A program made the position numbers and the translations under genes. Shown piece after piece: positions 8,461-17,679 of a stretch of DNA of 54,735 nt; position 1 is the first letter of the stretch, and the number at the start of each line of letters is the position of its first letter. The stretch is taken from the NCBI GenBank assembly GCA_026398595.1, contig JAPLSO010000022.1:1-54735 (forward strand), read 5' to 3'. The notes below the pieces were generated by a model. The model was given only the letters and a program-made list of their open reading frames with translations. It was not told the DNA's origin and ran no database searches. This DNA is from Spirochaetota bacterium. GTDB lineage: Bacteria; Spirochaetota; Spirochaetia; Treponematales; Rectinemataceae.

Positions 8461-9837
8461 GTGAACGAGATACCGAATTCCGATCCGCGCTTCGAGGAGC
8501 TGGCGGCCTGCGTGAAAACAGGGATGAGACGGCTGGGCGTGCCGGGCGCCTCCCTAGGCGTCTGGAGCGGGGGGCGCCAGATGGTCGCCGCCTTCGGCCG
8601 CACGAGCGTCGAGAATCCCCTGCCCGTGACCCCGGAGACTTACTTCCAGATCGGCTCCATCACCAAGACGATGACCACGGCCGCCCTCCTTAGGCTCGCC
8701 GAACTCGGCAAGGTGGACATGGACGCCCCTGTGGCCAAGCAGCTCCCAGGCTTTTCAATGGCCGACCCCGACGTAACCGCCCGGCTCACTTCTATCCACC
8801 TCGTCACCCACACGGGCGGCTGGGTGGGCGACTACTTCGACGACTTCGGCTCAGGCGACGACGCGCTCGCGAGGATGGTCGCGGCCGTTGGACGGCTGCC
8901 CCAAGTGACTCCGTTAGGCGCCTTCTTCTCCTACAACAACTCAGGATTCAACATAGCCGGACGCCTCGTCGAGGTGGCCTCGGGCAAGCCCTACGAGGAA
9001 GCCCTGGCCGACCTCATCCTGAAGCCCGCGGGCATGACCCGCACCCGGTTCTACCCGGACGACGTCCTCATCACCTACCGTTTCGTCTCGGGCCATGAAA
9101 AAAAGGGAGGCCGGACGGTGGTGTCCCGGCCCTGGGCCATCGGCCGCGCCGGCAACTGCGTGGGAGGCGGCGTCTGCGCCGTGGGTGATCTCCTGCGCTG
9201 GGCCCGCGTCATGATGGGGCAGGGCGAGAGCCCCGAGGGCGTCAGGGTCCTCGCGCCCGGAACGATCGCCGAGATGCTCGAGCCCCTGATCCCGGCGGGT
9301 TTTGGCAGGCGGATGGCCCTTACCTGGAACCTGCGGGAGCCAGGCGGGATACGGTTCTACGGGCACGGCGGGGCCACGCACGGCCAGCAGGCCGCCCTCC
9401 ACTTCGCCCCGGGGAAAAACTTCGCCGTCGCTCTTCTAACGAATTCCCAGTCGGGTACTGTCCTCACCGACAATCTTCTTGCCTGGGCCGCCAGGCTCTG
9501 GTTCGACGTCGAAGCCGAGCAACCTGAGCCCATCGCCCGGCCCAAGCCGGTCAACCTGACTGAATTTACCGGCCGCTACGATCTTCCGATCTCCGCCTTT
9601 AAGCTCGTGCCACGCAAAGGCGGCTTCACGGTCATCGACATTCCGAGGGGCGGCTTTCCCAGATCCGACAGCCCGGCGGGCGATCCAACTCCTCCCCTGC
9701 GCGCTCTGCTCTGCGAGGGCGACCGCTTCCTCGTCCTCGACGAGCCCAGCAAGGGTTCGGTGGGGGAATTTCTCCGCGACGCTTCGGGCCGCGTAGCCTG
9801 GTGCCGGTTCGGGGGAAGGGTACACGTGAAGAAGTGA
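8461..9837 (+). CDS. serine hydrolase of the beta-lactamase class C / esterase fold
   Basis: The GTG at 8461 is chosen because GGAGG lies five bases upstream; a TTG 39 bases earlier is in frame but has no ribosome site. This gives 458 residues. The nucleophile motif SITK is at residues 66-69, the second motif is YNN at 158-160, and HGGATHG near 310 is the third (KTG-equivalent) box. Family members include AmpC-like beta-lactamases, D-aminopeptidases, EstB-type esterases and PBP4*-like proteins, and the sequence does not decide among them. No signal peptide is present, so resistance by a periplasmic beta-lactamase is unlikely; a cytoplasmic peptidase or esterase is favoured. The C-terminal 110 residues are an extra beta domain of the kind seen in this family. 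It stands alone between the caspase gene and a convergent nuclease gene. Confidence 0.8.
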   Translation: MNEIPNSDPRFEELAACVKTGMRRLGVPGASLGVWSGGRQMVAAFGRTSVENPLPVTPETYFQIGSITKTMTTAALLRLAELGKVDMDAPVAKQLPGFSMADPDVTARLTSIHLVTHTGGWVGDYFDDFGSGDDALARMVAAVGRLPQVTPLGAFFSYNNSGFNIAGRLVEVASGKPYEEALADLILKPAGMTRTRFYPDDVLITYRFVSGHEKKGGRTVVSRPWAIGRAGNCVGGGVCAVGDLLRWARVMMGQGESPEGVRVLAPGTIAEMLEPLIPAGFGRRMALTWNLREPGGIRFYGHGGATHGQQAALHFAPGKNFAVALLTNSQSGTVLTDNLLAWAARLWFDVEAEQPEPIARPKPVNLTEFTGRYDLPISAFKLVPRKGGFTVIDIPRGGFPRSDSPAGDPTPPLRALLCEGDRFLVLDEPSKGSVGEFLRDASGRVAWCRFGGRVHVKK

Positions 9838-9879
9838 GGAGATTTCGAAGCGCCGTAACCTTGCGACCAGCGGCGATCG

Positions 9880-11265
9880 TTACAATTTCTCGGCGGATAG
9901 GTAACGATCTTGGTTTATCGTCACCTGTTTTATATCGAATGTGAATTTTACCTCCCCATAGACACCGTCGCAGCCTGGGCGCACCGACACCTCTCCCCGC
10001 CTCATCAGTCCGATGGCGCCGGCCAGGATTTCACCAGGACAACCCGGACAGGCCAGTCTGCCGATCTTCTCGATTGGCAGGTCCATGAGCAGGGCTAGTT
10101 CGCTGCCCGCTTTTTCGACGAGTGCCGCATAGGCCGCGGCGACTTTCTTCGTCCCCGGTCCGACGCCCATGAGCTGGCCCAGCAGCTCGGCGAGGGGGAC
10201 GAGGGAATGGTAGGGACGGCGGTTGGCGCCCGATAAGCCAGGTAAGGGAAGTGGACTGGGCGGGCAGGGGGCCCATTCGTCCATGGGGCGGTCGGCGAGT
10301 TCGAGGACGCGCCGCATCACGCCGGGAGTTAGCGGCTTGCCGCAGACGGGGCAGAGGCCCTGCAAGTCCGCGCTCTCGGCCGGCGAAAGCGATACACCGC
10401 AAGCGCGATGGCCGTCGTAGTGGTACTTGCCTTCCTGGGGGAAGAATTCGATGGTCTCGGCTACGCTGCCCGCAGGGCCGCCGGCGGCGCCCGACAGGGA
10501 GTCCGCCAATCCGGTAAACGATGGTTCCATAGTGAAGATCGTCGCCTCGCGGCCTAGCTTGTCAGGGGAGTGAGCGTCGGAGTTGGAGATGATGGCGAAG
10601 CGGTCCAGGGCGCTCAGCGCCCAGTTCATGGGCGGGTTCGAGGAGAGACCCGTCTCGATCGCGCCGACGCGGGAAGCAAGGTCGCCGTAGCACTCCTCGA
10701 TGGAATCGAAACCCGAACGGGCGCCCAGGACGGAGAACCAGGGCGTCCAGATATGGGCGGGCACGAGAATGGACCTTTCGTCGGCCGCGAGAAGCATGGA
10801 CAGAAGGTCGCGGGAATCGATCCTGAGGGTGGGGCGACCATCGGATGACAGGTTGGCGATCTTCCCCAGCATCGTCTGAAAGCGTTTGGCAGCCGGGAAG
10901 CCGGGCAGGATGACGAGGTGGTGGACCTTCCTCGTCCTGCCGCCGCGGGGATAGACCGTGCTGATTTCGCCGGTGAGAACAAAGCGGACCGATCGCTCCG
11001 CGGTGGGATCTGGAAGGTCGTCAGCGAGTGCCTGGATCGAATCGAAGGCTTCCTGCGTCTGCTTTGTAAGCCTGAAGAAGCCGTCCTCCTCAGGCTCGAG
11101 GACGCCTGCGAGCTCGTTCAGCCATTTAGGATGCGTACAGTCGCCCGTACCGAGAAGGTCGATGCCTTTGATGCGCGCCCAGCGGTCGAGGGAAGGGACC
11201 GTGAGCTTTGGACTCGTCGCTATCGAAAACCGGGAATGAATGTGCAGATCGGCCATAAGACGCAT
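9880..11265 (-). CDS. EndoQ-like PHP-domain DNA repair endonuclease
   Basis: The ATG overlapping the rsmH stop (TAATG) gives 461 residues; a start 18 bases upstream is also in frame. The PHP motif MADLHIHSRFS is at the extreme N-terminus, and further metal-ligand regions are GTGDCTHPKWL, LTGEIS, VHHLVILPG, PAHIWTPWFS and ISNSDAHSPDKLGRE. After these comes a Cys-X2-Cys zinc ribbon (CPVCGKPLT), with a second CPGC near residue 415. This is the pattern of the family long misannotated as UvrD-like helicase and now typified by archaeal endonuclease Q, which nicks 5' to deaminated or abasic nucleotides. EndoQ is common in Thermococcales and patchy in bacteria. Co-translation with rsmH is implied by the overlap. 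No helicase motifs are present. Confidence 0.8.
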   Translation of the reverse strand: MRLMADLHIHSRFSIATSPKLTVPSLDRWARIKGIDLLGTGDCTHPKWLNELAGVLEPEEDGFFRLTKQTQEAFDSIQALADDLPDPTAERSVRFVLTGEISTVYPRGGRTRKVHHLVILPGFPAAKRFQTMLGKIANLSSDGRPTLRIDSRDLLSMLLAADERSILVPAHIWTPWFSVLGARSGFDSIEECYGDLASRVGAIETGLSSNPPMNWALSALDRFAIISNSDAHSPDKLGREATIFTMEPSFTGLADSLSGAAGGPAGSVAETIEFFPQEGKYHYDGHRACGVSLSPAESADLQGLCPVCGKPLTPGVMRRVLELADRPMDEWAPCPPSPLPLPGLSGANRRPYHSLVPLAELLGQLMGVGPGTKKVAAAYAALVEKAGSELALLMDLPIEKIGRLACPGCPGEILAGAIGLMRRGEVSVRPGCDGVYGEVKFTFDIKQVTINQDRYLSAEKL

Positions 11266-12311
11266 TATGATCGGATCGCCCACCGCAGCCGCACCGATTT
11301 TGAACGGGGGTTGCTGTACTTTTCCTCGTTGCTTGCCCTGATCTCGGCGTCCTGGGTGCGTGAATAGAGGCCTGCGAGCTTTCCCTTTTCGAAGGAATCC
11401 ACTACGCGATTGTCTTCGCCGGAATGAAACGTGAGTATCACGGCGCGTCCGCCCGATTTAAGGCAATAGGGTATTTCGGACAGAAATGCCTCGAGGGCCG
11501 AGAACTCTCCGTTGACCACGATGCGCAGAGCCTGGAAGGTGCGGCGGATGGCCTGGGCAACGGCTTTATCGTCGAGATTCAGTCCGGCAAGAGACAGCTT
11601 TACAGCTTTCGAAAGCGCGCGGGTCGTCGTCATCTCCTGGCGTTTTCCCACGATACCCCGCGCGATGACCTTGGCGTTGGGTTCATCTGCATTGTCATGT
11701 AAGAGAGCAGCAATTCCAGCCTCTGAAAGATGACTTAAAAGATGAGCGACCGTCTCGCCCTTCTCCTGGTCCATTCGCATATCCAGGGGACCTTCGTTCT
11801 TGTAGGCGAACCCGCGCTTCGGATTGTCGATCTGCATGGATGAAACGCCCAGATCAGCCAGAATCATGTCCACGGCGGGATGACCGACCTTGGGAAGCAT
11901 GTTTTGAAGGGCGGTGAAATTGGAGTGGACCGCTATGAACCGTTCGGGGCCGAATCCTGCATTGCGAAGTCTTGTCTCGGTTTTTTGGAGTTCAATGGAA
12001 TCGACGTCCAGCCCGAACAGTATGCCGTCCGGCAGTATCCTTTTCAGGATCTCCTGGCTGTGCCCACCGTACCCGAGGGTCGCGTCCACCGCGATCTCCC
12101 CAGGCTGGGGATTGAGGATATCGAGGACTTCCGCGAGACAGATCGAGCGATGCGTCCCGGCCGGCGTGTCGCCGCGAGAGATGACGTGCTCGACGTCCGC
12201 AGCGTACTTCTCGGGGTTCAGTTCCTTGTATTTTTCGTCGAAACGGTGGGGATGGGTGCCCCTGTAGCGGACTCGGCGTTTATGCGGCTGTTCCGGCGTA
12301 GCATCGTCCAT
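11265..12311 (-). CDS. rsmH: 16S rRNA (cytosine(1402)-N(4))-methyltransferase RsmH
   Basis: The start is set at ATG 12311, preceded by GGGGGTGGAAA; the product has 348 residues. It transfers a methyl group from SAM to N4 of C1402 in 16S rRNA. Visible motifs are HRSICLAEVLDILNPQPGE, the SAM-binding VDATLGYGGHS, LFGLDVDSIEL, MILADLGVSSMQID and GFAYKNEGPLDMRMD, then a helical insert and the C-terminal RRTFQALRIVVNGEF...ILTFHSGEDN. About 55 residues precede the first conserved motif, longer than the E. coli enzyme. In many bacteria rsmH leads the dcw cell-division cluster; here no ftsL, ftsI or mur gene is adjacent, and the downstream partner is the EndoQ-like gene. Confidence 0.95.
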   Translation of the reverse strand: MDDATPEQPHKRRVRYRGTHPHRFDEKYKELNPEKYAADVEHVISRGDTPAGTHRSICLAEVLDILNPQPGEIAVDATLGYGGHSQEILKRILPDGILFGLDVDSIELQKTETRLRNAGFGPERFIAVHSNFTALQNMLPKVGHPAVDMILADLGVSSMQIDNPKRGFAYKNEGPLDMRMDQEKGETVAHLLSHLSEAGIAALLHDNADEPNAKVIARGIVGKRQEMTTTRALSKAVKLSLAGLNLDDKAVAQAIRRTFQALRIVVNGEFSALEAFLSEIPYCLKSGGRAVILTFHSGEDNRVVDSFEKGKLAGLYSRTQDAEIRASNEEKYSNPRSKSVRLRWAIRS

Positions 12312-12403
12312 TTTCCACCCCCAGATCATTATTGTAGCGGAAACGCAGGGACATTGTGAATGAGAGACGGGGGGGGAGCGCTCCTGCCCTCAATCTCGCC
12401 TGC

Positions 12404-12706
12404 TTAGTCTTCGGTCCGATAGTCCCGGACCGTAGGGCTCTTCTCCTCGTGGGGGGTCAGGGCCATGATGCGCCAGACCAGGGTGTATTTCAAGAGGAAA
12501 GGTGCGTCAGATCGTTCACGATAGTAGCGACATCGGCGCTGCGCAGCTTGGCGAGCAAGGCAGCGCTTTGCGGATCTTTCTTAAGGGCGCCAAACTGGGG
12601 CTGGAGCTTGACCGCGTTCTTACGAAGGGGCGATTCGATGGGCGGCAGAAGGGCCGTGAAGCAGAAGATAGAGAACTGACGTCCTGGCTCTTTATCCCGG
12701 CTTCGT
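12404..12706 (-). pseudogene. decayed minus-strand reading frame, family unknown
   Basis: Read on the minus strand, one frame from about 12706 down to the TGA at 12490-12492 gives plausible protein (for example [18 protein letters not shown], then [17 protein letters not shown]). A second frame from about 12510 down to the TAA at 12404-12406 continues in kind ([19 protein letters not shown], then SPTVRDYRTED). No ATG, GTG or TTG with a ribosome site begins the first frame. The two frames overlap by roughly ten bases, as expected for a frameshifted remnant. Chance coding appearance in GC-rich DNA is the alternative. The family was not recognised. Confidence 0.3.
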
Positions 12707-12718
12707 TTTTGTCACGAG

Positions 12719-12747
12719 TTGACGAGCCTTTTCACAGATTGTATAAG
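12719..12747 (+). promoter_or_regulatory. sigma-70-type promoter for the aminotransferase gene
   Basis: TTGACG at 12719-12724 and TATAAG at 12742-12747 are separated by exactly 17 bases. Transcription would start near 12754, leaving a leader of about 78 bases before the ATG at 12832. Confidence 0.7.
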
Positions 12748-12831
12748 TATTCAAATGGACCGCAAACGAAGGGGGCAGCGTCGTACCTGCGCATCCTCTG
12801 CGGAATATACGCTCGGAAAAGGAAGTATCGT

Positions 12832-13854
12832 ATGAAGAAAGCGGCACTCGACTGGGGTAAATTGTCATTTTCCTACATGAATACCGACTATCGCTATATC
12901 TCGCACTGGAAGGACGGCGCCTGGGACTCCGGGAAGCTCGTCACCGAGAACACCCTGACCATCTCCGAGGGCTCCACTGCCCTCCATTACGGCCAGCAGG
13001 CTTTCGAGGGCCTCAAGGCTTATACGCGGAAGGATGGGAGGACCCAGCTCTTCCGCCCCGACCGCAACGCCGCGCGCATGCAGTCCACGGCTGACCGCCT
13101 CCTGATGCCCCGGGTTTCGACCGAGAAGTTCGTCGACGCTTGCGACCAGGTGGTCAAGGCGAACTGGAAATACGTGCCGCCCTATGGCACCGGCGCGACG
13201 CTCTACCTGCGCCCCTTCCTTATTGGCGTGGGAGACAACATCGGCGTCAGGGCCGCCCCCGAATATATCTTTGGCGTCTTTTGCATGCCCGTGGGCCCCT
13301 ATTTCAAGGGCGGCATGACCCCGGTCAACTTCATGGTATCGACCTGGGACCGCGCGGCTCCCAGGGGTACCGGGGCTGCCAAGGTCGGCGGCAACTACGC
13401 CGGCAGCCTCATGCCCCACGAGGAAGCAGCCCACAAGGGTTACGCCGACTGCATTTACCTCGACCCAGCCACCCACACCAAGATCGAGGAAGTTGGCGCC
13501 GCCAACTTTTTCGGCATCACCAAGGCGGGAGCCTTTGTCACGCCGCTCTCGCCCTCCATCCTGCCAAGCATCACCAAATACTCGCTTCTTTACGTCGCGG
13601 GCGAATACTTCAAAATGAAGACCGAAGAGCGCGATGTCTTCATAGATAATCTGGACGAGTTCGCCGAGGCCGGCGCCTGCGGCACCGCGGCCGTCATCAC
13701 GCCCATCGGGGGCATCTTCCACAACGGCAAGCTCCATGTTTTCCACTCCGAAACCGAAGTAGGCCCCGTCACCAAGAAACTCTACGACACCCTCGTCGGT
13801 ATCCAGTACGGCGACGTCGAGGCGCCCGAAGGATGGATCCACTTCGTCGACTGA
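12832..13854 (+). CDS. ilvE: branched-chain amino acid aminotransferase
   Basis: The ATG at 12832 follows AAAAGGAAG and gives 340 residues. A PLP enzyme that exchanges the amino group of Leu, Ile or Val with 2-oxoglutarate. It belongs to the longer fold-type IV subgroup (BCAT group II): [36 protein letters not shown] and the PLP lysine Lys184 within [13 protein letters not shown], then EVGAANFFG and [12 protein letters not shown]. It has its own strong promoter. The 2-oxoacid:ferredoxin oxidoreductase operon begins 250 bases downstream on the same strand, which suggests that the oxoacids made here are the substrates there; this is inference from position. Confidence 0.95.
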   Translation: MKKAALDWGKLSFSYMNTDYRYISHWKDGAWDSGKLVTENTLTISEGSTALHYGQQAFEGLKAYTRKDGRTQLFRPDRNAARMQSTADRLLMPRVSTEKFVDACDQVVKANWKYVPPYGTGATLYLRPFLIGVGDNIGVRAAPEYIFGVFCMPVGPYFKGGMTPVNFMVSTWDRAAPRGTGAAKVGGNYAGSLMPHEEAAHKGYADCIYLDPATHTKIEEVGAANFFGITKAGAFVTPLSPSILPSITKYSLLYVAGEYFKMKTEERDVFIDNLDEFAEAGACGTAAVITPIGGIFHNGKLHVFHSETEVGPVTKKLYDTLVGIQYGDVEAPEGWIHFVD

Positions 13855-13977
13855 TGGCATCCTTTTCTCGGTCTTAAACATCCCGGACCTGCCTCTCGAG
13901 AAACAGAGCAAGGTTCGGCGGGTCGCAGGACGGAGTCGCTGTCCCAGCCGGCCAGGTGCTTTTACTAAATAAATTTC

Positions 13978-14006
13978 TTTACAGCGCAGAAAGGTGATGC
14001 TATAAC
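13978..14006 (+). promoter_or_regulatory. sigma-70-type promoter for the oxoacid oxidoreductase operon
   Basis: TTTACA at 13978-13983 and TATAAC at 14001-14006 have a 17-base spacer. Start would be near 14013, with a leader of about 93 bases to the first ATG at 14106. The rest of 13855-14105 shows no gene. Confidence 0.65.
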
Positions 14007-14105
14007 ATTTGAAACGGAGTTATGCAGGCTGAAACGGCCTATGGTATTCCGCCACGCGCATTCCGGTATAAAAAGAACAATTGAATAGTCTCAAGAGGGC
14101 GTCAA

Positions 14106-14711
14106 ATGCAGGAAATCAGATTTCACGGAAGGGGCGGGCAGGGCACCGTGCTCGCCTCCATCGCTTTGGCAAAAGCCTTTTTCCAGGCGGGCATGTGGGT
14201 GCAGACCTTCCCCGTCTTCGGTTCAGAGCGCCGGGGCGCGCCGGTAGAAGCCTATCTCCGCCTCGATACATCGAAGATCTATGTTCGAAGCAATGTCTAT
14301 GAACCTGACCATGTCGTGGTCCAGGATGCGCGGCTTCTCCAGATTGTCGATGTGACGAAAGGTCTCAAGCCGGGCGGCTGGATCCTCCTCAATTCGCCCG
14401 ATCTGCCGAAAAACCTCGAGCTTTTCGCTGGGTTCAAACTCGCCTGCGTCGATGCTTCGCGCATCGCGCTCGAGCATGATCTGGGAGGTAAAACCCAGCC
14501 TATCACCAATACATCGATGATGGGCGCTTTCGCCCGACTGTTCGGCATGCCTCCCTTGGATACCGTGACCGCGGCGATTGAACATGAAATGCCCGCCAAG
14601 ATAGCCGAAAATGTGGCTGCGGCCAGAGCCGCCTACGACGAGGTGAGGGAATTCGGCCTCATCGGCGAGGCCAGGCCGAAGGCCAAGGTCATCGGAGAGG
14701 TCGTATCATGA
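14106..14711 (+). CDS. 2-oxoacid:ferredoxin oxidoreductase gamma subunit
   Basis: 201 residues. The N-terminal QEIRFHGRGGQGTVLASIALAKAFFQ is the hallmark of PorG/VorC-type gamma domains, followed by VQTFPVFGSERRGAPVEAYLRL. The gamma domain helps bind CoA in the oxidative decarboxylation of a 2-oxoacid to an acyl-CoA with reduction of ferredoxin. It is the first of four genes with ATGA overlaps, so the complex is made from one message in the order gamma, flavoprotein-delta, alpha, beta. A ribosome site (AGAGG) lies about nine bases upstream. Pyruvate or branched-chain oxoacid specificity cannot be read from this subunit. Confidence 0.85.
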   Translation: MQEIRFHGRGGQGTVLASIALAKAFFQAGMWVQTFPVFGSERRGAPVEAYLRLDTSKIYVRSNVYEPDHVVVQDARLLQIVDVTKGLKPGGWILLNSPDLPKNLELFAGFKLACVDASRIALEHDLGGKTQPITNTSMMGAFARLFGMPPLDTVTAAIEHEMPAKIAENVAAARAAYDEVREFGLIGEARPKAKVIGEVVS

Positions 14712-16510
14712 GCAGGGACGAACTCGACGCGATGCGTATTTCCCTTTTCTTTCCCCGATCCAGTTCCTCCACAGCAGTCAACAAGACGGGGACATGGAGC
14801 TTCATGCGCCCACGGTATTTGGAAAAGACGGCACCCTGTTCCGCTCGCTGTCCCTGCGGCGAGGATATTCCTCGCATCGAGATGCTCGTCGCGCGCGGGC
14901 GCTGCGCCGAAGCCTGGCGAACCATCCTCGCCGAGAATCCCCTGCCCGGCGTCTGCGGCCGTGTCTGCTTCCATCCCTGCGAGGAAGCCTGCAACCGCGG
15001 CGACTTGGACGAGCCGGTCTCCATCAACGCCCTCGAGCGTTTCCTTGACGATGCTGCCCGCGCGAATACGATTCCTGAAGAAATCCCGGTTTCCGCCCCT
15101 ACGGGAAAACGCGTCGCCATAGCCGGCTCGGGACCGGCCGGTTTGTCGGCTGGGTATTTCCTCGCGCGACTCGGGTATCATTGCGAGATCTTCGAAGCCG
15201 GCCGAGCGCCTGGCGGTGTCCTGCGCAGCGGCATTCCCGCGTACCGCCTGCCCAATGAGACGATCGACCGCGAGATCCAACGGATCAAAGAATTGGGCGT
15301 GGCCATTCATTGCTCGGCGGTGATCGGCCCGGAGTTCATCGCCTCGGCCAAACGTGAAGAGCGCTTCGATGCCATCTTCATAGCCTGCGGCCACGGCAAA
15401 TCAGCGAGGCTGGGAATACCGGGAGAGGAATTCGCGATCGACGGAATGGAATTTCTCGATGGAGGCAAGAACGGCGTGAACCGGTCGGCCGGCGCTCCCC
15501 GACCAGGAGGATCGGCCATCGTCGTCGGCGGCGGCAATAGCGCCATAGACCTGTCCCGTTCCCTTCTGCGCGCAGGGGTCTCCCCGACCATCATCTACCG
15601 AAGACGGAAGGAGGATATGCCGGCTTTCGGGCATGAAATCGCCCGGGCTCTGGAGGAAGGCGTTCGCATCGTGGAATTGAGCGCCCCGCTTTCCCTTTCC
15701 CGCACATCATGCGGCATCGCGTTCGAGGTCCAGATGATGCGGCCGGCCGGAATGGGAGCCGACGGGAGAATGCGCGTCTCTCCGATTGAAGGACAGACCA
15801 GGGTCATGGAAGCCGACGCTTTCTATGCGGCTATCGGAGCTTCTCCCGCCGAATCCTGGATGGTTCCGCCGGAAGGGGGTGAAATCCAGCGCATGAGCCA
15901 CAGCGCGGCGCAATGGAATTCCACCGCGGGCATCCCTCTCTTGTACGGAGGGGATCCCGTCAACGCGGATGAGAGCGTGGCCGACGCTATCGCTTCCGGA
16001 AAGCAAGCCGCCATAGCCCTCGACGCATATTTTACGAAGGGAGGGTCTTCGGTCGAGGCGGAGATCGCCCGATGTACGCTAGGCGACGGGAATTCGCTTT
16101 CCATGGAAATATACCTGGGCGGAGCCAGGCGGGATCGCGCCAGCCGGATTGTCCGGTTTGCGGATATAAACGTCGATTATTTCTCCACCTCCGCGGCCGA
16201 ACGCGGCGTGTCGATTCCCGCGGCGGATTCGATCGGGTCTTTCGACGAAATTGAGTCAGCCCTGGATGCCGACGCGGCGACTGGACAGGCCGAGCGCTGC
16301 TTCAACTGTGGTATCTGCAACGATTGCGACAACTGCAGAACCTACTGCCCGGAAGCGGCCGTCAATGCCTTCCGCGCGACGAGCGGCAGAGACTGGGCGG
16401 CCGAAGCCGGGGTGGATCGGAATGTCAACACCGACTACTGCAAGGGCTGCGGCGTGTGCGTCACCGAATGTCCGCGCTGTGCAATAGTCATCGAGGAGCA
16501 GCAATCATGA
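14708..16510 (+). CDS. GltD-type NAD(P)-linked flavoprotein fused to a 2[4Fe-4S] ferredoxin (delta) domain
   Basis: 600 residues, overlapping the gamma gene by ATGA. Residues about 35-115 carry the N-terminal Fe-S helical domain of glutamate-synthase small subunits (CSARCPCGEDIP, then CGRVCFHPCEEACNRG). Residues about 135-450 hold an FAD fold (VAIAGSGPAGLSAGYFLA), GVLRSGIPAYRLP and an NAD(P) fold (AIVVGGGNSAIDLSRSLL, then IYRRRKEDMPA). Residues about 520-600 hold a PorD-like ferredoxin with Cys motifs CFNCGICNDCDNCRTYCP and CKGCGVCVTECPRC. Such a polypeptide could pass electrons from the oxoacid oxidoreductase to NAD(P), or drive the reverse carboxylation. A comparable third component is known for the NAD(P)-linked 2-oxoglutarate enzymes of anaerobic aromatic degraders (KorABC, BzdV). 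The direct fusion to the delta domain is the notable point. Confidence 0.85.
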   Translation: MSRDELDAMRISLFFPRSSSSTAVNKTGTWSFMRPRYLEKTAPCSARCPCGEDIPRIEMLVARGRCAEAWRTILAENPLPGVCGRVCFHPCEEACNRGDLDEPVSINALERFLDDAARANTIPEEIPVSAPTGKRVAIAGSGPAGLSAGYFLARLGYHCEIFEAGRAPGGVLRSGIPAYRLPNETIDREIQRIKELGVAIHCSAVIGPEFIASAKREERFDAIFIACGHGKSARLGIPGEEFAIDGMEFLDGGKNGVNRSAGAPRPGGSAIVVGGGNSAIDLSRSLLRAGVSPTIIYRRRKEDMPAFGHEIARALEEGVRIVELSAPLSLSRTSCGIAFEVQMMRPAGMGADGRMRVSPIEGQTRVMEADAFYAAIGASPAESWMVPPEGGEIQRMSHSAAQWNSTAGIPLLYGGDPVNADESVADAIASGKQAAIALDAYFTKGGSSVEAEIARCTLGDGNSLSMEIYLGGARRDRASRIVRFADINVDYFSTSAAERGVSIPAADSIGSFDEIESALDADAATGQAERCFNCGICNDCDNCRTYCPEAAVNAFRATSGRDWAAEAGVDRNVNTDYCKGCGVCVTECPRCAIVIEEQQS

Positions 16511-17679
16511 GAGAAGTACTCGAAGGGAGCCAGGCGGTCGCGGAAGCGGCGCGGTTGGCGAGGGTCAAGGTTGTCTCCGCCTATCCTATAACGCCCCAGA
16601 CGCATATCGTCGAGGAGTTGGCGAAATTCTGCTCGGATGGAAGCCTGGACGGCAAATTCATCTGCGTCGAGAGCGAACATTCAGCGATGGCATCGGTCAT
16701 CGGCGCCCAATCTGGAGGCGTTCGGTCTTTCACGGCCAGTTCCTCCCATGGGCTCGCCCTCATGCACGAGATGCTGCATTGGGCTTCCGCCGCCCGTCTT
16801 CCCATTGTCATGGCCGAGGTGAACCGCGCCCTCGGGCCAGGCTGGAACCTCTGGATGGACCAGACCGACAGCCTCGCGCAGCGCGACACCGGCTGGCTCC
16901 AGCTCTACTGCGCCGACGGCCAGGAAGCCCTGGATTCGACCATCCTCGCCTACAGGCTCGCCGAGATCGTGAACCTGCCGGTCATGGTGGTCCTCGACGC
17001 CTTCTTCCTCTCGCACACCTATGAACCGGTCGATGTTCCGAGCCAGGAGGATGTGGATAAGTTCCTTCCTCCTTATGAACCCAAATTCCTGATGGACACG
17101 AAAGCAGGCTACTCGCTGAACGAGGTCGCCCCTCCCAACGTGTACATGGAAATGCGCCGAAGCATCCAGATGGCGATGGAGGCAGTGCCCGAAGTCTACA
17201 GGAAGATAGAAGACGAATTCCAGGCGCGATTCGGGCGCCGCTACGGGCTTGCCGAAGCCTATCGCTGCGAGGACGCGGAGACGGTCCTCGTGATGGCGGG
17301 TACGGCCGCCGGAACCGCGCGCGTGGCGATCGATGGTCTCAGGGCCGAGGGTGAAAAAGTCGGGCTTCTCCGCATCAAGATGTTCCGCCCATTCCCGGTC
17401 GAGGCTTTCAGGGCGGGGCTCGCGAAAGCCAAGAAAGTGGCTGTCCTCGACAGGAATTGTTCCTTCGGCGCGGGCGGCATCTTCGCTCAGGAGCTGAAGG
17501 CCGCACTCTACGGCCAAGGCGCTGGCGCGCCCAAGCTCTACAGCTACATCACGGGCATGGGCGGCAGGGATGTCACGGTCGATACGATCCGAACGATGTA
17601 CGCAATGACCCGCGACCGGGACCAGCCTGCCTGCGAGAGCCTCTGGCTGGGGTTGAACGAGGAGATGCTGCGATCATGA
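16507..17679 (+). CDS. 2-oxoacid:ferredoxin oxidoreductase alpha subunit
   Basis: The ATG at 16507 overlaps the previous stop (ATGA) and follows GAGGAGCAGCAATC; the product has 390 residues. It shows the pyrimidine-binding domain of the POR/VOR alpha chain: EGSQAVAEAARLARVKVVSAYPITPQT, then CVESEHSAMASVIGAQSGGVRSFTASSSHGL and AEVNRALGPGWNLWMDQTDSLAQRDTGW, and a C-terminal transketolase-C-like domain (VGLLRIKMFRPFPVEAFR). With the beta chain it forms the TPP site. Separate alpha and beta chains, rather than one fused 120-kDa protein, put it in the archaeal/clostridial multi-subunit type. Confidence 0.9.
   Translation: MREVLEGSQAVAEAARLARVKVVSAYPITPQTHIVEELAKFCSDGSLDGKFICVESEHSAMASVIGAQSGGVRSFTASSSHGLALMHEMLHWASAARLPIVMAEVNRALGPGWNLWMDQTDSLAQRDTGWLQLYCADGQEALDSTILAYRLAEIVNLPVMVVLDAFFLSHTYEPVDVPSQEDVDKFLPPYEPKFLMDTKAGYSLNEVAPPNVYMEMRRSIQMAMEAVPEVYRKIEDEFQARFGRRYGLAEAYRCEDAETVLVMAGTAAGTARVAIDGLRAEGEKVGLLRIKMFRPFPVEAFRAGLAKAKKVAVLDRNCSFGAGGIFAQELKAALYGQGAGAPKLYSYITGMGGRDVTVDTIRTMYAMTRDRDQPACESLWLGLNEEMLRS

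Larger units (their letters stand above)
12312..12831. other. 520-base gap between rsmH and the aminotransferase gene
   Basis: The gap holds three things: the rsmH upstream region next to 12312, a minus-strand stretch of protein-like sequence in two frames (listed as a pseudogene), and a strong plus-strand promoter at 12719-12747 with a leader of about 75 bases. The leader (about 12755-12831) shows no clear riboswitch or T-box fold by eye. Confidence 0.5.

Noticed and set aside
12865-13911. 348-codon minus-strand frame across ilvE
   Set aside because: Antisense shadow of a clear aminotransferase; low-complexity Gly/Val/Glu composition.
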